From assembly GCA_021817755.1 (NCBI GenBank), contig JAKAGC010000126.1, forward strand, positions 1 to 8,684: 8,684 nt of DNA, given 5' to 3'. Numbering within the stretch: position 1 is the stretch's first letter; each line of letters opens with the position of its first letter. A program made the position numbers and the translations under genes. The notes under the pieces were generated by a model. That model saw only the letters and a program-made list of their open reading frames with translations, ran no database searches and was not told where the DNA came from. Origin of the DNA: Acidobacteriota bacterium (lineage in GTDB: Bacteria; Acidobacteriota; Aminicenantia; UBA2199). Below are positions 1 to 6,895 of the stretch, piece after piece.

Positions 1-486
1 TATAATGCCTGTACTCCACCCATCAAAAAGGATATGGTGATGACTCATTATGATTTCATAACGGTCTTCTTCTATTTTGCAGAGTGTAACGCGAAACGGA
101 ATCTCTTTCAAATCGAATCCATTACGCCGGTCGATGATTTTTATTTCATCCAGACGATGCAGACGCCGAGAGGCTTCATATTCGGTAAGATCAAAATAAA
201 TAGGCTGGAAATCGACTCTCTTGAGAACCGCCTGGGCAGGCTTTTCCGTTTTCCCCCAACGGAATACTACCCTAAGCATTTCATTGGCAGATACTACCTC
301 ATTCCAAGATTCCCGGAAAGCAGGAATATGGACTGAACCCGTAACCGTAAGACTCAATTGCTCAAAATAAATATCCGTATTGGGTTCTTTTAAAAAATGA
401 AATAACATTCCTTCCTGTAAGGGCGTCAATGCAAAAATGTCGGAAATATTTTTTTGTATAATTGTATCCCGAGTAGATTTAGTCAT
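1..486 (-). CDS. Nonribosomal peptide synthetase, N-terminal condensation domain (partial, runs off window)
   Basis: The frame reads from ATG at 486 down to base 1 without a stop (162 codons); the rest of the gene lies to the left of the window. The protein begins almost directly with a condensation (C) domain. Residues 19-30 read ALTPLQEGMLFH, the C1 core motif in the form typical of D-CL and dual epimerisation/condensation types. Residues 149-158 read HHHILFDGWS, containing the catalytic HHxxxDG motif (H150, H151, D155, G156). C domains form the peptide bond between an upstream donor on a carrier protein and the acceptor of the downstream module. A C domain at the very N-terminus means this enzyme takes its donor from another protein or starts with an acyl group. 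The start is supported by AAGGAAG 7 nt upstream. Modules and product cannot be seen. Family assignment is secure; C-domain subtype is inference. Confidence 0.93.
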   Translation of the reverse strand, partial: MTKSTRDTIIQKNISDIFALTPLQEGMLFHFLKEPNTDIYFEQLSLTVTGSVHIPAFRESWNEVVSANEMLRVVFRWGKTEKPAQAVLKRVDFQPIYFDLTEYEASRRLHRLDEIKIIDRRNGFDLKEIPFRVTLCKIEEDRYEIIMSHHHILFDGWSTGII

Positions 487-493
487 TTCATTA

Positions 494-500
494 CTTCCTT
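494..500 (-). promoter_or_regulatory. Ribosome binding site of the NRPS gene
   Basis: AAGGAAG on the minus strand lies 7 nt before ATG 486 and fixes that start. An out-of-frame ATG lies 5 nt further upstream but meets TGA after one codon. This is the only clear Shine-Dalgarno sequence before a gene in the window. Confidence 0.7.
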
Positions 501-635
501 ACCGAAAAATTTTGAAAAATGTATGCCTATCAATTAATGTAAGCTTCCGCCATTGAAAAAAAAATCGTAATTTTTCAAATAGCTGCTATGCCTTTCTTAG
601 AAAAATAAGAGGCGTTTGGATTGTCAGAGGATAGC

Positions 636-654
636 TTTGTGATTGTATCACAAA
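636..654. promoter_or_regulatory. 19-bp perfect palindrome, candidate operator upstream of the NRPS
   Basis: TTTGTGATTGTATCACAAA has perfect 8-bp arms around a TGT centre. It lies about 150 bp upstream of the NRPS start codon, inside the only non-coding gap on that side. The half-site TGTGA resembles CRP/FNR-family half-sites, but the spacing between TGTGA and TCACA is 5 nt rather than the 6 nt of the CRP consensus. A transcription factor site is therefore an inference; a small RNA hairpin is an alternative. Confidence 0.4.
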
Positions 655-842
655 CGGAGTATATTGTAAATTTATAAAATCGTGACTTTTATCCCTGCGT
701 AAGTCTTTTTTATAGACAATGTTCCAATTTTATATACAAAAATGTTGCCTTTCACTATTACTTTCCCTAATAAAACAGTGAAACATGCGTTGAATAGAAA
801 TTTTGCCCGTACCACTTTATTTGAAAATGTTTTCAAGGTTTT

Positions 843-2930
843 CTATTTCTCTTTACCGAAAAATGATAAAGAGAAACTTAAATTTCTTTTATTCAATTGC
901 TTTTTAAAGCGAAATATGGCTCCTTTCTCAGAATAGAAAAGCGGTTCTTCATTTCTTAGGGATAAATAGAAAGCAAAACGTTCCAAATCCTTGCTTACCA
1001 GTACAAAATAATCGAAATGCTCCCTGATAATACCAAAATCACCGGGTATATTCATATTATAACGAGTATTATTAATGTATACCCGTCCAGGAGCGGCCAC
1101 TGTGATATGAAGATCAGGCCGGCTAAAAAGTAATGGAAAAACCGGTGCAAAATAACCGCAAATAAGCACTCGTTTTCCCCTCTCAATGGAGTGCGTAAAT
1201 ATATGGTACATATGATGTGGATAGAATTTTTGATACCGCTCATCCCTGTAAATCACACTCTTGAACCACTTAAAACCCTCAACATTGGATTTAGAGGAAG
1301 AGAGCCAATCACTCCCCCACCTATATAAATTATAAAAGAGATTCCGTGAATGGTACACAGGAACAGTGGATTTTGTTTCATTTTGAAAAGTAACGGCAAT
1401 CATCCCATATATGGCAATAATTAGGATAACCAATTTAATAAATGTTTTGATACCATTTTTTATTTTTCGATTATTTAAAACATGATGAAATACAAATCCC
1501 ATACATAACCCGGATGAAGCAAAAAACAAAGAAAAAAAACGATTATTCCATTCCATCCATGCAATCTGGTATGATAGGATTAAAAAATGAGATAGTAAAA
1601 CAGCGGCTGTAAACCGGACATAATCTCTTCCCAGGAAAAGTGCAACAAGCATCGATGGTAAAATAAGAAAAAAACCGAATGGACCGAACCAGGTGTAATC
1701 TTCGCTAAAAAAATCCATGGCAGCAAGATCAATATGTTCATCCGGTCCCCTGGTTCCAATAGTTCTATTTTCTTTTAAAAGAGCATCATGCCATTGGTTT
1801 AATTTATACCCATAAGTAGATGGAATTTCTGCCATTTGTGCAATGTAACGGCTCATATTAACTGCCATTCCTTTCACTCCATCTTTCTGTATGTGCTCAC
1901 GCACCATTTTTTTTTCACCCATAAGATTTCCGAACCTGCTCCAATTATTTCCATAGAACAGTATGAGGCATAAAAAAAGCCCCAGAGGAAGCAGATAAGC
2001 AAAATGGAAACGAAAATCCCTGAACTTTAGATGCCGGGTTGGATTTTTGAAAGGATTAGAACGAAATAAAAGAATGGAAAAGAAAAAGAGGAAAGGAACT
2101 AAAAAACCCGCAAAATAACCTTTGATGGAAAGTCCCCATAACATAACCGAAATAAGTACATAAAGATGGATACCCTTTTTTTGAAGCAGGAAATAGCGCC
2201 CGGCAAGCAGTATCACAATCGCTGCCGCAGTACATGGGATATCATTCTTGGTGGAAGTGGATTGCAAGATTAATTCATATAACGATGCAATCACTATAGA
2301 AACAAGAAAGGCTATATTCCTTTGAAAATATGACCGAACCAGTGAAAAGGTGGCCAATATAATGGTTGAGTAAGAAAGAAAACTAAAAACCCCAAGTCCG
2401 TAATCACTGTTTATACGAAGAAAAAGAAATGATAATATATCATTACCTAAAGGAAAAGATACCTGGTGAAAAATGGAAACATTATAGGGATAAATGGTTC
2501 CTTCCTGTCTGAAAATAAGAACACGGGCAAGATTGTACACCATGCTGTCCGTATTTGATGGAGGCATTAAAAATGTCTGTAAAAACAGATACAAAAAGAT
2601 AGGAAACAATAGAAAAAGGAATATTTTATAATTTTTTAAAATTAAAGTTACTCTTTGAAAATCGGAAATAAGGAGCTTGTAATTTTTATAAACAAAATAT
2701 ATTGAAAAAAATAATACAGAGATATCGATGACATAAGAATGAACAGAGAACCCTGTTAAAAAAAGAATTTGTATGGAAACGGATAAAAAAGCAAGGGATA
2801 AAATGGAAGCAAAAGAAAAGGCTTGCGAAATAGAATGGGTGTATTTTCGGACTATTAGATAATAGGCAAGTATCAACAAAAAAATTTCAAGGGTTACTGC
2901 AATGGAAATAAGCATCTTTATCCCATCCAC
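843..2930 (-). CDS. Polytopic membrane glycosyltransferase-like protein (GT-C fold, GT39/RgtA-D-like)
   Basis: A 695-codon integral membrane protein with about 10-12 hydrophobic segments over residues 5-515 and a soluble C-terminal part (about 516-695). Residues 123-140 (PPSNTDSMVYNLARVLIF) match the first periplasmic loop of GT-C enzymes, where the acidic residue (D128 here) is the expected catalytic or metal-binding position. STSTKND at 224-230 and GLSIKG at 266-271 are further hallmarks of this GT39/RgtA-D-like group. Such enzymes transfer a sugar from a polyprenyl-phosphate donor on the outer face of the inner membrane; the acceptor is unknown here. The longest frame starts with GTG at 2930, without a clear Shine-Dalgarno. 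ATG at 2915 (codon 6), preceded by GGATGGG, is an equally good start. It stands alone on its strand, divergent from the SGNH hydrolase. Family is well supported; substrate is not. Confidence 0.78.
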   Translation of the reverse strand: MDGIKMLISIAVTLEIFLLILAYYLIVRKYTHSISQAFSFASILSLAFLSVSIQILFLTGFSVHSYVIDISVLFFSIYFVYKNYKLLISDFQRVTLILKNYKIFLFLLFPIFLYLFLQTFLMPPSNTDSMVYNLARVLIFRQEGTIYPYNVSIFHQVSFPLGNDILSFLFLRINSDYGLGVFSFLSYSTIILATFSLVRSYFQRNIAFLVSIVIASLYELILQSTSTKNDIPCTAAAIVILLAGRYFLLQKKGIHLYVLISVMLWGLSIKGYFAGFLVPFLFFFSILLFRSNPFKNPTRHLKFRDFRFHFAYLLPLGLFLCLILFYGNNWSRFGNLMGEKKMVREHIQKDGVKGMAVNMSRYIAQMAEIPSTYGYKLNQWHDALLKENRTIGTRGPDEHIDLAAMDFFSEDYTWFGPFGFFLILPSMLVALFLGRDYVRFTAAVLLSHFLILSYQIAWMEWNNRFFSLFFASSGLCMGFVFHHVLNNRKIKNGIKTFIKLVILIIAIYGMIAVTFQNETKSTVPVYHSRNLFYNLYRWGSDWLSSSKSNVEGFKWFKSVIYRDERYQKFYPHHMYHIFTHSIERGKRVLICGYFAPVFPLLFSRPDLHITVAAPGRVYINNTRYNMNIPGDFGIIREHFDYFVLVSKDLERFAFYLSLRNEEPLFYSEKGAIFRFKKQLNKRNLSFSLSFFGKEK
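846..876 (-). repeat. 10-bp inverted repeat across the last codons of the glycosyltransferase-like gene
   Basis: TTTCTCTTTA (846-855) and TAAAGAGAAA (867-876) are perfect 10-bp arms around an 11-nt loop. They end right before the TAG at 843-845. The transcript could fold a hairpin at its stop codon, but no U-tract follows, so a classical terminator is not supported. Confidence 0.4.
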
Positions 2931-3170
2931 TTCAAATTAAACCTGTAATAAAGTAAAGTTTTACATAAATTAAAAAAATAATCAAGAATGAATACAATTT
3001 ATTGTTGTTTGTATAAAATATAAATTTTAATTTCCCAGACCCTATAAGAAACTTCAAATTCATCACGTTTATTGAAATATACTGCGTTTTCTGTTATTAT
3101 GAAAACCCGGACGATATCACGAAAAAATGAAATTCTAAAATTAAAAACTCTTATATTATAACGAACAATA
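2931..3170. other. Divergent intergenic region between glycosyltransferase-like and SGNH genes
   Basis: 240 bp, very AT-rich, and must hold both divergent promoters. An inverted repeat GTTTTC/GAAAAC lies at 3086-3091 and 3101-3106. The reading frame open across part of this region on the minus strand (2999-3241) has no recognisable domain, runs into the SGNH gene, and is not called. Confidence 0.5.
3157..3162 (+). promoter_or_regulatory. Candidate -10 box of the SGNH hydrolase gene
   Basis: TATAAC sits 8 nt before ATG 3171, the same distance as in the carbamoyltransferase promoter, and the gene has no Shine-Dalgarno. The -35 is poor (TTCTAA at 3133-3138, 18-bp spacer), so this is tentative. 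If used, the transcript would begin at or next to the start codon. Confidence 0.3.
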
Positions 3171-4277
3171 ATGAAGAATATAACAAAAATACTTAAAATC
3201 ATCGCAATTAACCTGGTAATACTTTTTATATTATTAGTCACCCTTGAAATGGTGCTCCGTTTCCTTGGAATGGAATCGATTTATCAGAAAGAGAAAAAAA
3301 CAATTGAGTGGAAAGACCGCTTTCAATCGCTTTGTAAAGAGATAGATACAAAGAAGCTCGAGTACAACGATAACTTCTATACCGACATCGATTCCATTTA
3401 TAAAGCCAATCAGAATAACAAACAAGGAGTAAATATCGATGGTTTCCGCGGTAAACGGTTTATATTTACTGAAACTTCACAGAAAAAAGTACTCCTGATC
3501 GGGGACTCATTTACATGGGGAAGCACCGCTATACCCATTACCGATTGTTTCGCCGATATATTGGACCGTGAAGGATACCATATATATAATGGTGGAATCC
3601 CGGGAACAGATCCAGTCCAATATGCCAAAATTGCCGAAAAATATACCGTTTTGCTAAAACCCGATGTCGTAGGAATTTGCGTTTACGCAGGAAACGACCT
3701 AACTGCAACCCCGCAATTAGTCGAACCCGGTAAAAACCTCCATTACTCTACAAATTACGGATTTTTCAAAGGTTACGATGATTACGGAAACTACTTCTCC
3801 AATGTTGAAGAAGCCTTTACATATTTAAAAAATAGAAAATGCGGACTCTGTTCAAGTGGGTGGGATTACTTTCTATTCAAAACAGTATTGGGTGGAAAAA
3901 TATATTCGCTATTCCATAGGAAAAGCAAATTGATTTTCGATAGAGAAAAAAAATGGATTATTGATTCAATGAAACGGATCCAGGATGTTTGCCAAAAATA
4001 CAATGCCCGGATGATGATCTTTTTTATCCCCTTTAAAAATGAATTAAAACAAAAAGCAAAATCCATTAAAACGAATCTTCATTTGTTTAAAGGATTCGAA
4101 TATTACATTCCCGAAAACTTGAAAAAATCAGATTATAGGCTTAAACGGGATAATCATTTTAATAATGAAGGCCACAGAAAATTCGCCGATTTTATCAAAA
4201 AAATCCTCACTGAAAAGGGTTATCCTCCAATGCTCGAAGTCTCTGCCACACCCAATGAGAAAAACTTAAAACACTAA
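3171..4277 (+). CDS. Membrane-anchored SGNH/GDSL-family hydrolase (AlgX/acyltransferase-like)
   Basis: A 368-aa protein with one N-terminal membrane segment (about residues 8-30) and a periplasmic SGNH domain. Block I is LLIGDSFTWG (nucleophile S113). NGGIPGTD (140-147) fits block II with its oxyanion glycine. AGNDL (173-177) supplies block III N175. RDNHFNNEGH (326-335) gives the D327-x-H329 catalytic pair of block V. GFRGKRF at 91-97 is the short conserved segment common before the domain in this subgroup. Family members hydrolyse or transfer acyl groups (often acetyl) on glycans and other secreted products. The gene converges on the DUF5989 gene with stop codons overlapping by 4 nt. In many genomes an SGNH protein accompanies carbamoyltransferase-SxtJ-DUF5989 genes, though as I recall usually on the same strand. 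No Shine-Dalgarno is visible. Substrate unknown. Confidence 0.85.
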   Translation: MKNITKILKIIAINLVILFILLVTLEMVLRFLGMESIYQKEKKTIEWKDRFQSLCKEIDTKKLEYNDNFYTDIDSIYKANQNNKQGVNIDGFRGKRFIFTETSQKKVLLIGDSFTWGSTAIPITDCFADILDREGYHIYNGGIPGTDPVQYAKIAEKYTVLLKPDVVGICVYAGNDLTATPQLVEPGKNLHYSTNYGFFKGYDDYGNYFSNVEEAFTYLKNRKCGLCSSGWDYFLFKTVLGGKIYSLFHRKSKLIFDREKKWIIDSMKRIQDVCQKYNARMMIFFIPFKNELKQKAKSIKTNLHLFKGFEYYIPENLKKSDYRLKRDNHFNNEGHRKFADFIKKILTEKGYPPMLEVSATPNEKNLKH

Positions 4278-4429
4278 AATAAGGTATAAATAAACGGTGC
4301 GACTACCGTTCCCTCTGTGATTACCAGTACAATACCGATAAGTAGTAAAATAATAATAACCGGAATCAACCAGTATTTTTTGGTTTTCATGACAAACTCG
4401 AAAATCTCTTTTAATATTCTAAGTTTCAT
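4274..4429 (-). CDS. DUF5989-family small membrane protein (SxtK-like)
   Basis: A 51-codon gene too short for usual ORF cut-offs. It begins MKLRILKEIFEFV, has one strongly hydrophobic helix (about residues 19-37) and ends with ITEGTVVAPFIYTLF. This layout (basic amphipathic start, KTKKYW before the helix, EGTVVAPFIY end) is the signature of DUF5989. Proteins of this family sit directly behind SxtJ-family genes, including sxtK in saxitoxin clusters. Its role is unknown; a small partner subunit of the membrane protein encoded just upstream is a reasonable inference. It is the last gene of the carbamoyltransferase operon, 35 nt after the SxtJ stop. Its TAG shares bases with the TAA of the convergent SGNH gene. 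The upstream AGGA lies somewhat far (11 nt) from the ATG. Confidence 0.9.
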   Translation of the reverse strand: MKLRILKEIFEFVMKTKKYWLIPVIIILLLIGIVLVITEGTVVAPFIYTLF

Positions 4430-4464
4430 AGCGAATTCAATCCTATAACTATTTCTTGTTCAAA

Positions 4465-4902
4465 TTAGTATTGCTTCTCGATGTCCTTGGAAGGCTCATA
4501 ATCGCGGTAATATGTCGGGAGGTCTTTTCTATAACCCGTTTCAATGGCTTTATGCCCTCTTAATCGCTTAAAAAATGCAATCGGAGTAAGGATAAAAATA
4601 AACACAATGGCAGTAATAAGTGAAAAGATTAATGAACCCAATTTTTGAGTGCCTTTCAAAATCAGTTTATACAAGGGATTAAGAATTGGGGAAATTAGAA
4701 TAATCAGGAGATTCATTCCAATAATAAGTAATATAAACTTAAACGTGATACCTGGGTTAATGATTCTTTTTTTCAATAGGACCAGTATCAAAAACCAGGA
4801 TAGTATTATGAAAAAAATAGAAGCATCACGCGCCGGAGTCAATAACTTAATCCAGCGGGAAGGTTTTGATCCATTCATAGTCGATGTGTTGCCGTTCTTC
4901 AT
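4465..4902 (-). CDS. SxtJ-family membrane protein
   Basis: A 145-codon protein with three hydrophobic segments (about residues 29-44, 55-72 and 88-110). It ends in a basic, tyrosine-rich tail (KRLRGHKAI, then TYYRDYEPSKDIEKQY). The last helix followed by LTPIAFFKRLRG and the short aromatic tail are typical of the SxtJ family, which lies between a NodU/SxtI-type carbamoyltransferase and DUF5989. No biochemical function is established that I know of. The longest frame (ATG 4902) overlaps the end of the carbamoyltransferase gene by 56 nt. ATG 4878 (codon 9) would still overlap by 32 nt, and TTG 4854 (codon 17) by 8 nt. Translation is thus probably coupled to the upstream gene, and the exact start is uncertain. 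Confidence 0.85.
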   Translation of the reverse strand: MKNGNTSTMNGSKPSRWIKLLTPARDASIFFIILSWFLILVLLKKRIINPGITFKFILLIIGMNLLIILISPILNPLYKLILKGTQKLGSLIFSLITAIVFIFILTPIAFFKRLRGHKAIETGYRKDLPTYYRDYEPSKDIEKQY

Positions 4903-6685
4903 CTTGTTTCTCGATTAGATAATTTTCAAGTAAAAGGTAATCCATGTCCGTATTTTTAAATACTTTATATGCTTCTGCCGGAGTATTTACAATCGGTTCT
5001 CCACGTACATTAAACGATGTATTGATAATAACCGGACATGATGTGCGATTAAAAAACGCACGGATTATATTGTAATAAAAAGGGTTGACCTCTTTATTGA
5101 CTGTATGTATACGGGCTGAGTAATCCACATGTGTAATTGCAGGAATTACAGACCGGATATTATCCAGTTTATCAAGCCCTATTTTGTCTTTTTCCTGATC
5201 GGAAAGTGTCGTTCGTTTATCTTCCCTCACATCGTAAACCAGGAGCATGTAAGGAGAAGGATGATGCCAGTCGAAAAAATTCCCCGCCTCTTCTTCCAGA
5301 ACCGATGGAGCAAAAGGCCTGAAGGATTCGCGGAATTTAATCTTAATATTCATGATTTTTTGCATCTTTTCAGAACGTGCATCACCGATAATACTCCGGT
5401 GACCCAGAGCACGCGGGCCATATTCCATTCGTCCCGAGAATAAACCGATCACCTTCTCATTATCCATGAGTTCCGCTATTTTTTCAGGTAATTCCCCATC
5501 CGGCAACACCTTATATTTAATGTTATTGTCTTCAAGGAAAGCCCGGATGGTTTGTTCCGAGTATGAAGGCCCCAGGAAAGAACCTTTTTGTAAATCGGAG
5601 TATTTCCCTGTTTTTTCATCCGGAGAAAAACCCCCATCCCTGGGATTATCCAGGTGGCAATACCAACCGTATAGAGCCGCTCCTAACGCACCCCCGGCAT
5701 CACCCGAAGCAGGTTGAATCCATATATTTTTAAATATCTGTTTTCTCAGTAGTTTTCCATTTACAACACAATTAAGCGCAACTCCACCTGCAAGAACCAG
5801 GTTTTCGCATCCCGTTTCTTTCCGCGCATAGCCCGCCATTTTTTCCATAATATCTTCAAGTACCCATTGAATCGAAGCCGCCATATCCATATCCAATTGC
5901 CGTATCGGAGTTTCCGGTTTCCTCCGCTCAGCTCCGAATAAAGCATTGAATTTAGTGTTGGTCATCGTCAAACCCGTATGGTAATTGAAATAATCCAGGT
6001 TTAACCGGTATGAACCATCTTCTTTCACATCGATCAGGTTATCATATATCGTTTGTACATAACGCGGTTCACCATAGGGAGCTAGCCCCATCAATTTGTA
6101 TTCACCCGAATTCACTTTAAAACCATTAAAATAGGTAAAAGCAGAATACAGCAATCCCAGAGAGTGGGGAAAGTGGATGGTTTTTCGTATGTCCATACGA
6201 TTACCCGAACCTTTACCAATGGTAGTCGTATCCCACTCCCCTACGCCGTCTACCGTAATAATGGCTGCTTCTTTAAAAGGAGATGGAAAGAAAGCCGAAG
6301 CTGCATGCGATTCATGGTGTTTGACAAAATAGATTTTCTCACACTTCGTCTGTTCAAATATGACCTGTTTGATAAAGAGTTTCTGTTTAAACCAAACCGG
6401 AACTGCTTTAAGGAAGCTGTGAAGACCTTTCGGTGCAAAATGAGAATAGGTGGAAAAGAGGCGGTCGAATTTGAGAAAGGTTTTTTCATAGAACACAACA
6501 AAATCCACTTGTTCCGGTTTAATACCTGTGAATTCATAGGCATTTTTCAACGCCAGAACAGGAAAGCGGTCGTCATGTTTTTTCCTGGAAAAGCGTTCCT
6601 CCTGGGCTGCATAGAGGATTTCCCCATCTTTGATAAGGCAAACGGCACTGTCGTGGTAAAAGGCAGATATTCCGAGTATAATCAT
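4847..6685 (-). CDS. Carbamoyltransferase, NodU/CmcH/SxtI family
   Basis: A 612-aa two-domain O-carbamoyltransferase, full length for the family. The N-terminal Kae1/ASKHA-like domain has GISAFYHDSA (5-14, H11), QEERFSRKKHD (28-38), the metal-binding HHESHA (123-128; H123, H127), VDGVGEW (145-151, D146), LAGGVALNC (298-306) and PASGDAGGALG (325-335, D329). The C-terminal YrdC-like domain has FSGRMEYGPRALGHRS (416-431), FRESFRPFAPS (451-461) and NTSFNVRGEP (555-564). In relatives such as TobZ the YrdC-like part makes carbamoyl-adenylate from carbamoyl phosphate and ATP, and the Kae1-like part passes the carbamoyl group to a hydroxyl of sugar, polyketide or alkaloid substrates. All expected catalytic residues appear intact. 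It is the first gene of an operon with SxtJ and DUF5989 genes. No Shine-Dalgarno is seen; a consensus promoter ends 8 nt before the ATG. The substrate is unknown. Confidence 0.95.
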   Translation of the reverse strand: MIILGISAFYHDSAVCLIKDGEILYAAQEERFSRKKHDDRFPVLALKNAYEFTGIKPEQVDFVVFYEKTFLKFDRLFSTYSHFAPKGLHSFLKAVPVWFKQKLFIKQVIFEQTKCEKIYFVKHHESHAASAFFPSPFKEAAIITVDGVGEWDTTTIGKGSGNRMDIRKTIHFPHSLGLLYSAFTYFNGFKVNSGEYKLMGLAPYGEPRYVQTIYDNLIDVKEDGSYRLNLDYFNYHTGLTMTNTKFNALFGAERRKPETPIRQLDMDMAASIQWVLEDIMEKMAGYARKETGCENLVLAGGVALNCVVNGKLLRKQIFKNIWIQPASGDAGGALGAALYGWYCHLDNPRDGGFSPDEKTGKYSDLQKGSFLGPSYSEQTIRAFLEDNNIKYKVLPDGELPEKIAELMDNEKVIGLFSGRMEYGPRALGHRSIIGDARSEKMQKIMNIKIKFRESFRPFAPSVLEEEAGNFFDWHHPSPYMLLVYDVREDKRTTLSDQEKDKIGLDKLDNIRSVIPAITHVDYSARIHTVNKEVNPFYYNIIRAFFNRTSCPVIINTSFNVRGEPIVNTPAEAYKVFKNTDMDYLLLENYLIEKQDEERQHIDYEWIKTFPLD

Positions 6686-6693
6686 GAGTAGAA

Positions 6694-6722
6694 ATTATAT
6701 TAAAACAGTAGCTTACTGTCAA
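6694..6722 (-). promoter_or_regulatory. Consensus sigma-70-type promoter of the carbamoyltransferase operon, probably leaderless
   Basis: On the minus strand TTGACA (6722-6717), a 17-nt spacer and TATAAT (6699-6694) match the housekeeping promoter consensus at all 12 positions. Only 8 nt (6693-6686) separate the -10 from ATG 6685. Transcription normally starts 6-8 nt after the -10, so the mRNA should begin at or within 0-2 nt of the start codon. That agrees with the lack of a Shine-Dalgarno sequence. Confidence 0.8.
6705..6719. promoter_or_regulatory. 15-bp palindrome inside the carbamoyltransferase promoter, candidate operator
   Basis: Minus strand ACAGTAAGCTACTGT: perfect 6-bp arms ACAGTA/TACTGT around AGC. 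It covers the last three bases of the -35 box and most of the spacer. A protein bound here would block RNA polymerase. The arms are in the opposite order to the E. coli LexA box (CTGT-N8-ACAG). The regulator is unknown. Confidence 0.5.
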
Positions 6723-6895
6723 TCAAAATTATGTGGAAGATGTGAAAAAAAAAGAGCCAAATCAAAAAATGGAGAAGTCTGGAAATCATTTTGTTTTCTA
6801 ATGTTTTGAGATTTAATCAATGCTGAATCCCTTACAAATTAACTAAAAGCAACACAATTACCTAATCCCATTTAGACGTAGCGGGCTTATTCAAC
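6723..6895. other. Non-coding gap before the tandem repeat
   Basis: AT-rich sequence between the carbamoyltransferase promoter and the 42-bp repeats. I see no gene, RNA or clear palindrome in it. Confidence 0.5.

Larger units (their letters stand above)
487..842. other. Intergenic region between NRPS and glycosyltransferase-like gene (no gene)
   Basis: A 356-bp AT-rich gap between two minus-strand genes, long enough to hold its own promoter for the NRPS. I see no protein gene in it. It contains three inverted repeats: 553-560 with 571-578 (TTGAAAAA/TTTTTCAA), the 19-bp palindrome at 636-654 (listed separately), and 821-836 (TTGAAAATGTTTTCAA) just after the glycosyltransferase stop. None is followed by a clear U-tract, so no intrinsic terminator is called. 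Confidence 0.6.

Noticed and set aside
34..336. Plus-strand 100-codon frame
   Set aside because: Lies antisense to the NRPS condensation domain, whose motifs are unambiguous.
636..654. Canonical CRP binding site
   Set aside because: TGTGA and TCACA are separated by 5 nt, not 6; kept only as a generic palindrome.
742..936. Plus-strand 64-codon frame
   Set aside because: Overlaps the 3' end of the glycosyltransferase-like gene, has no recognisable domain and no ribosome binding site.
2999..3241. Minus-strand 80-codon frame in the divergent intergenic region
   Set aside because: AT-driven composition, no domain, and overlaps the start of the well-supported SGNH gene.
4274..6685. Saxitoxin biosynthesis cluster
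   Set aside because: Only the sxtI-J-K-like part is present. None of the core saxitoxin genes is visible, and this trio is widespread in non-producers.
5129..6691. Several plus-strand frames (for example 6164-6691, 5129-5443, 5466-5717)
   Set aside because: All are antisense shadows of the carbamoyltransferase gene and have no family features.
6705..6719. LexA box
   Set aside because: The arms are ACAG...CTGT, the reverse order of the CTGT...ACAG of the E. coli type, and the spacing does not fit.
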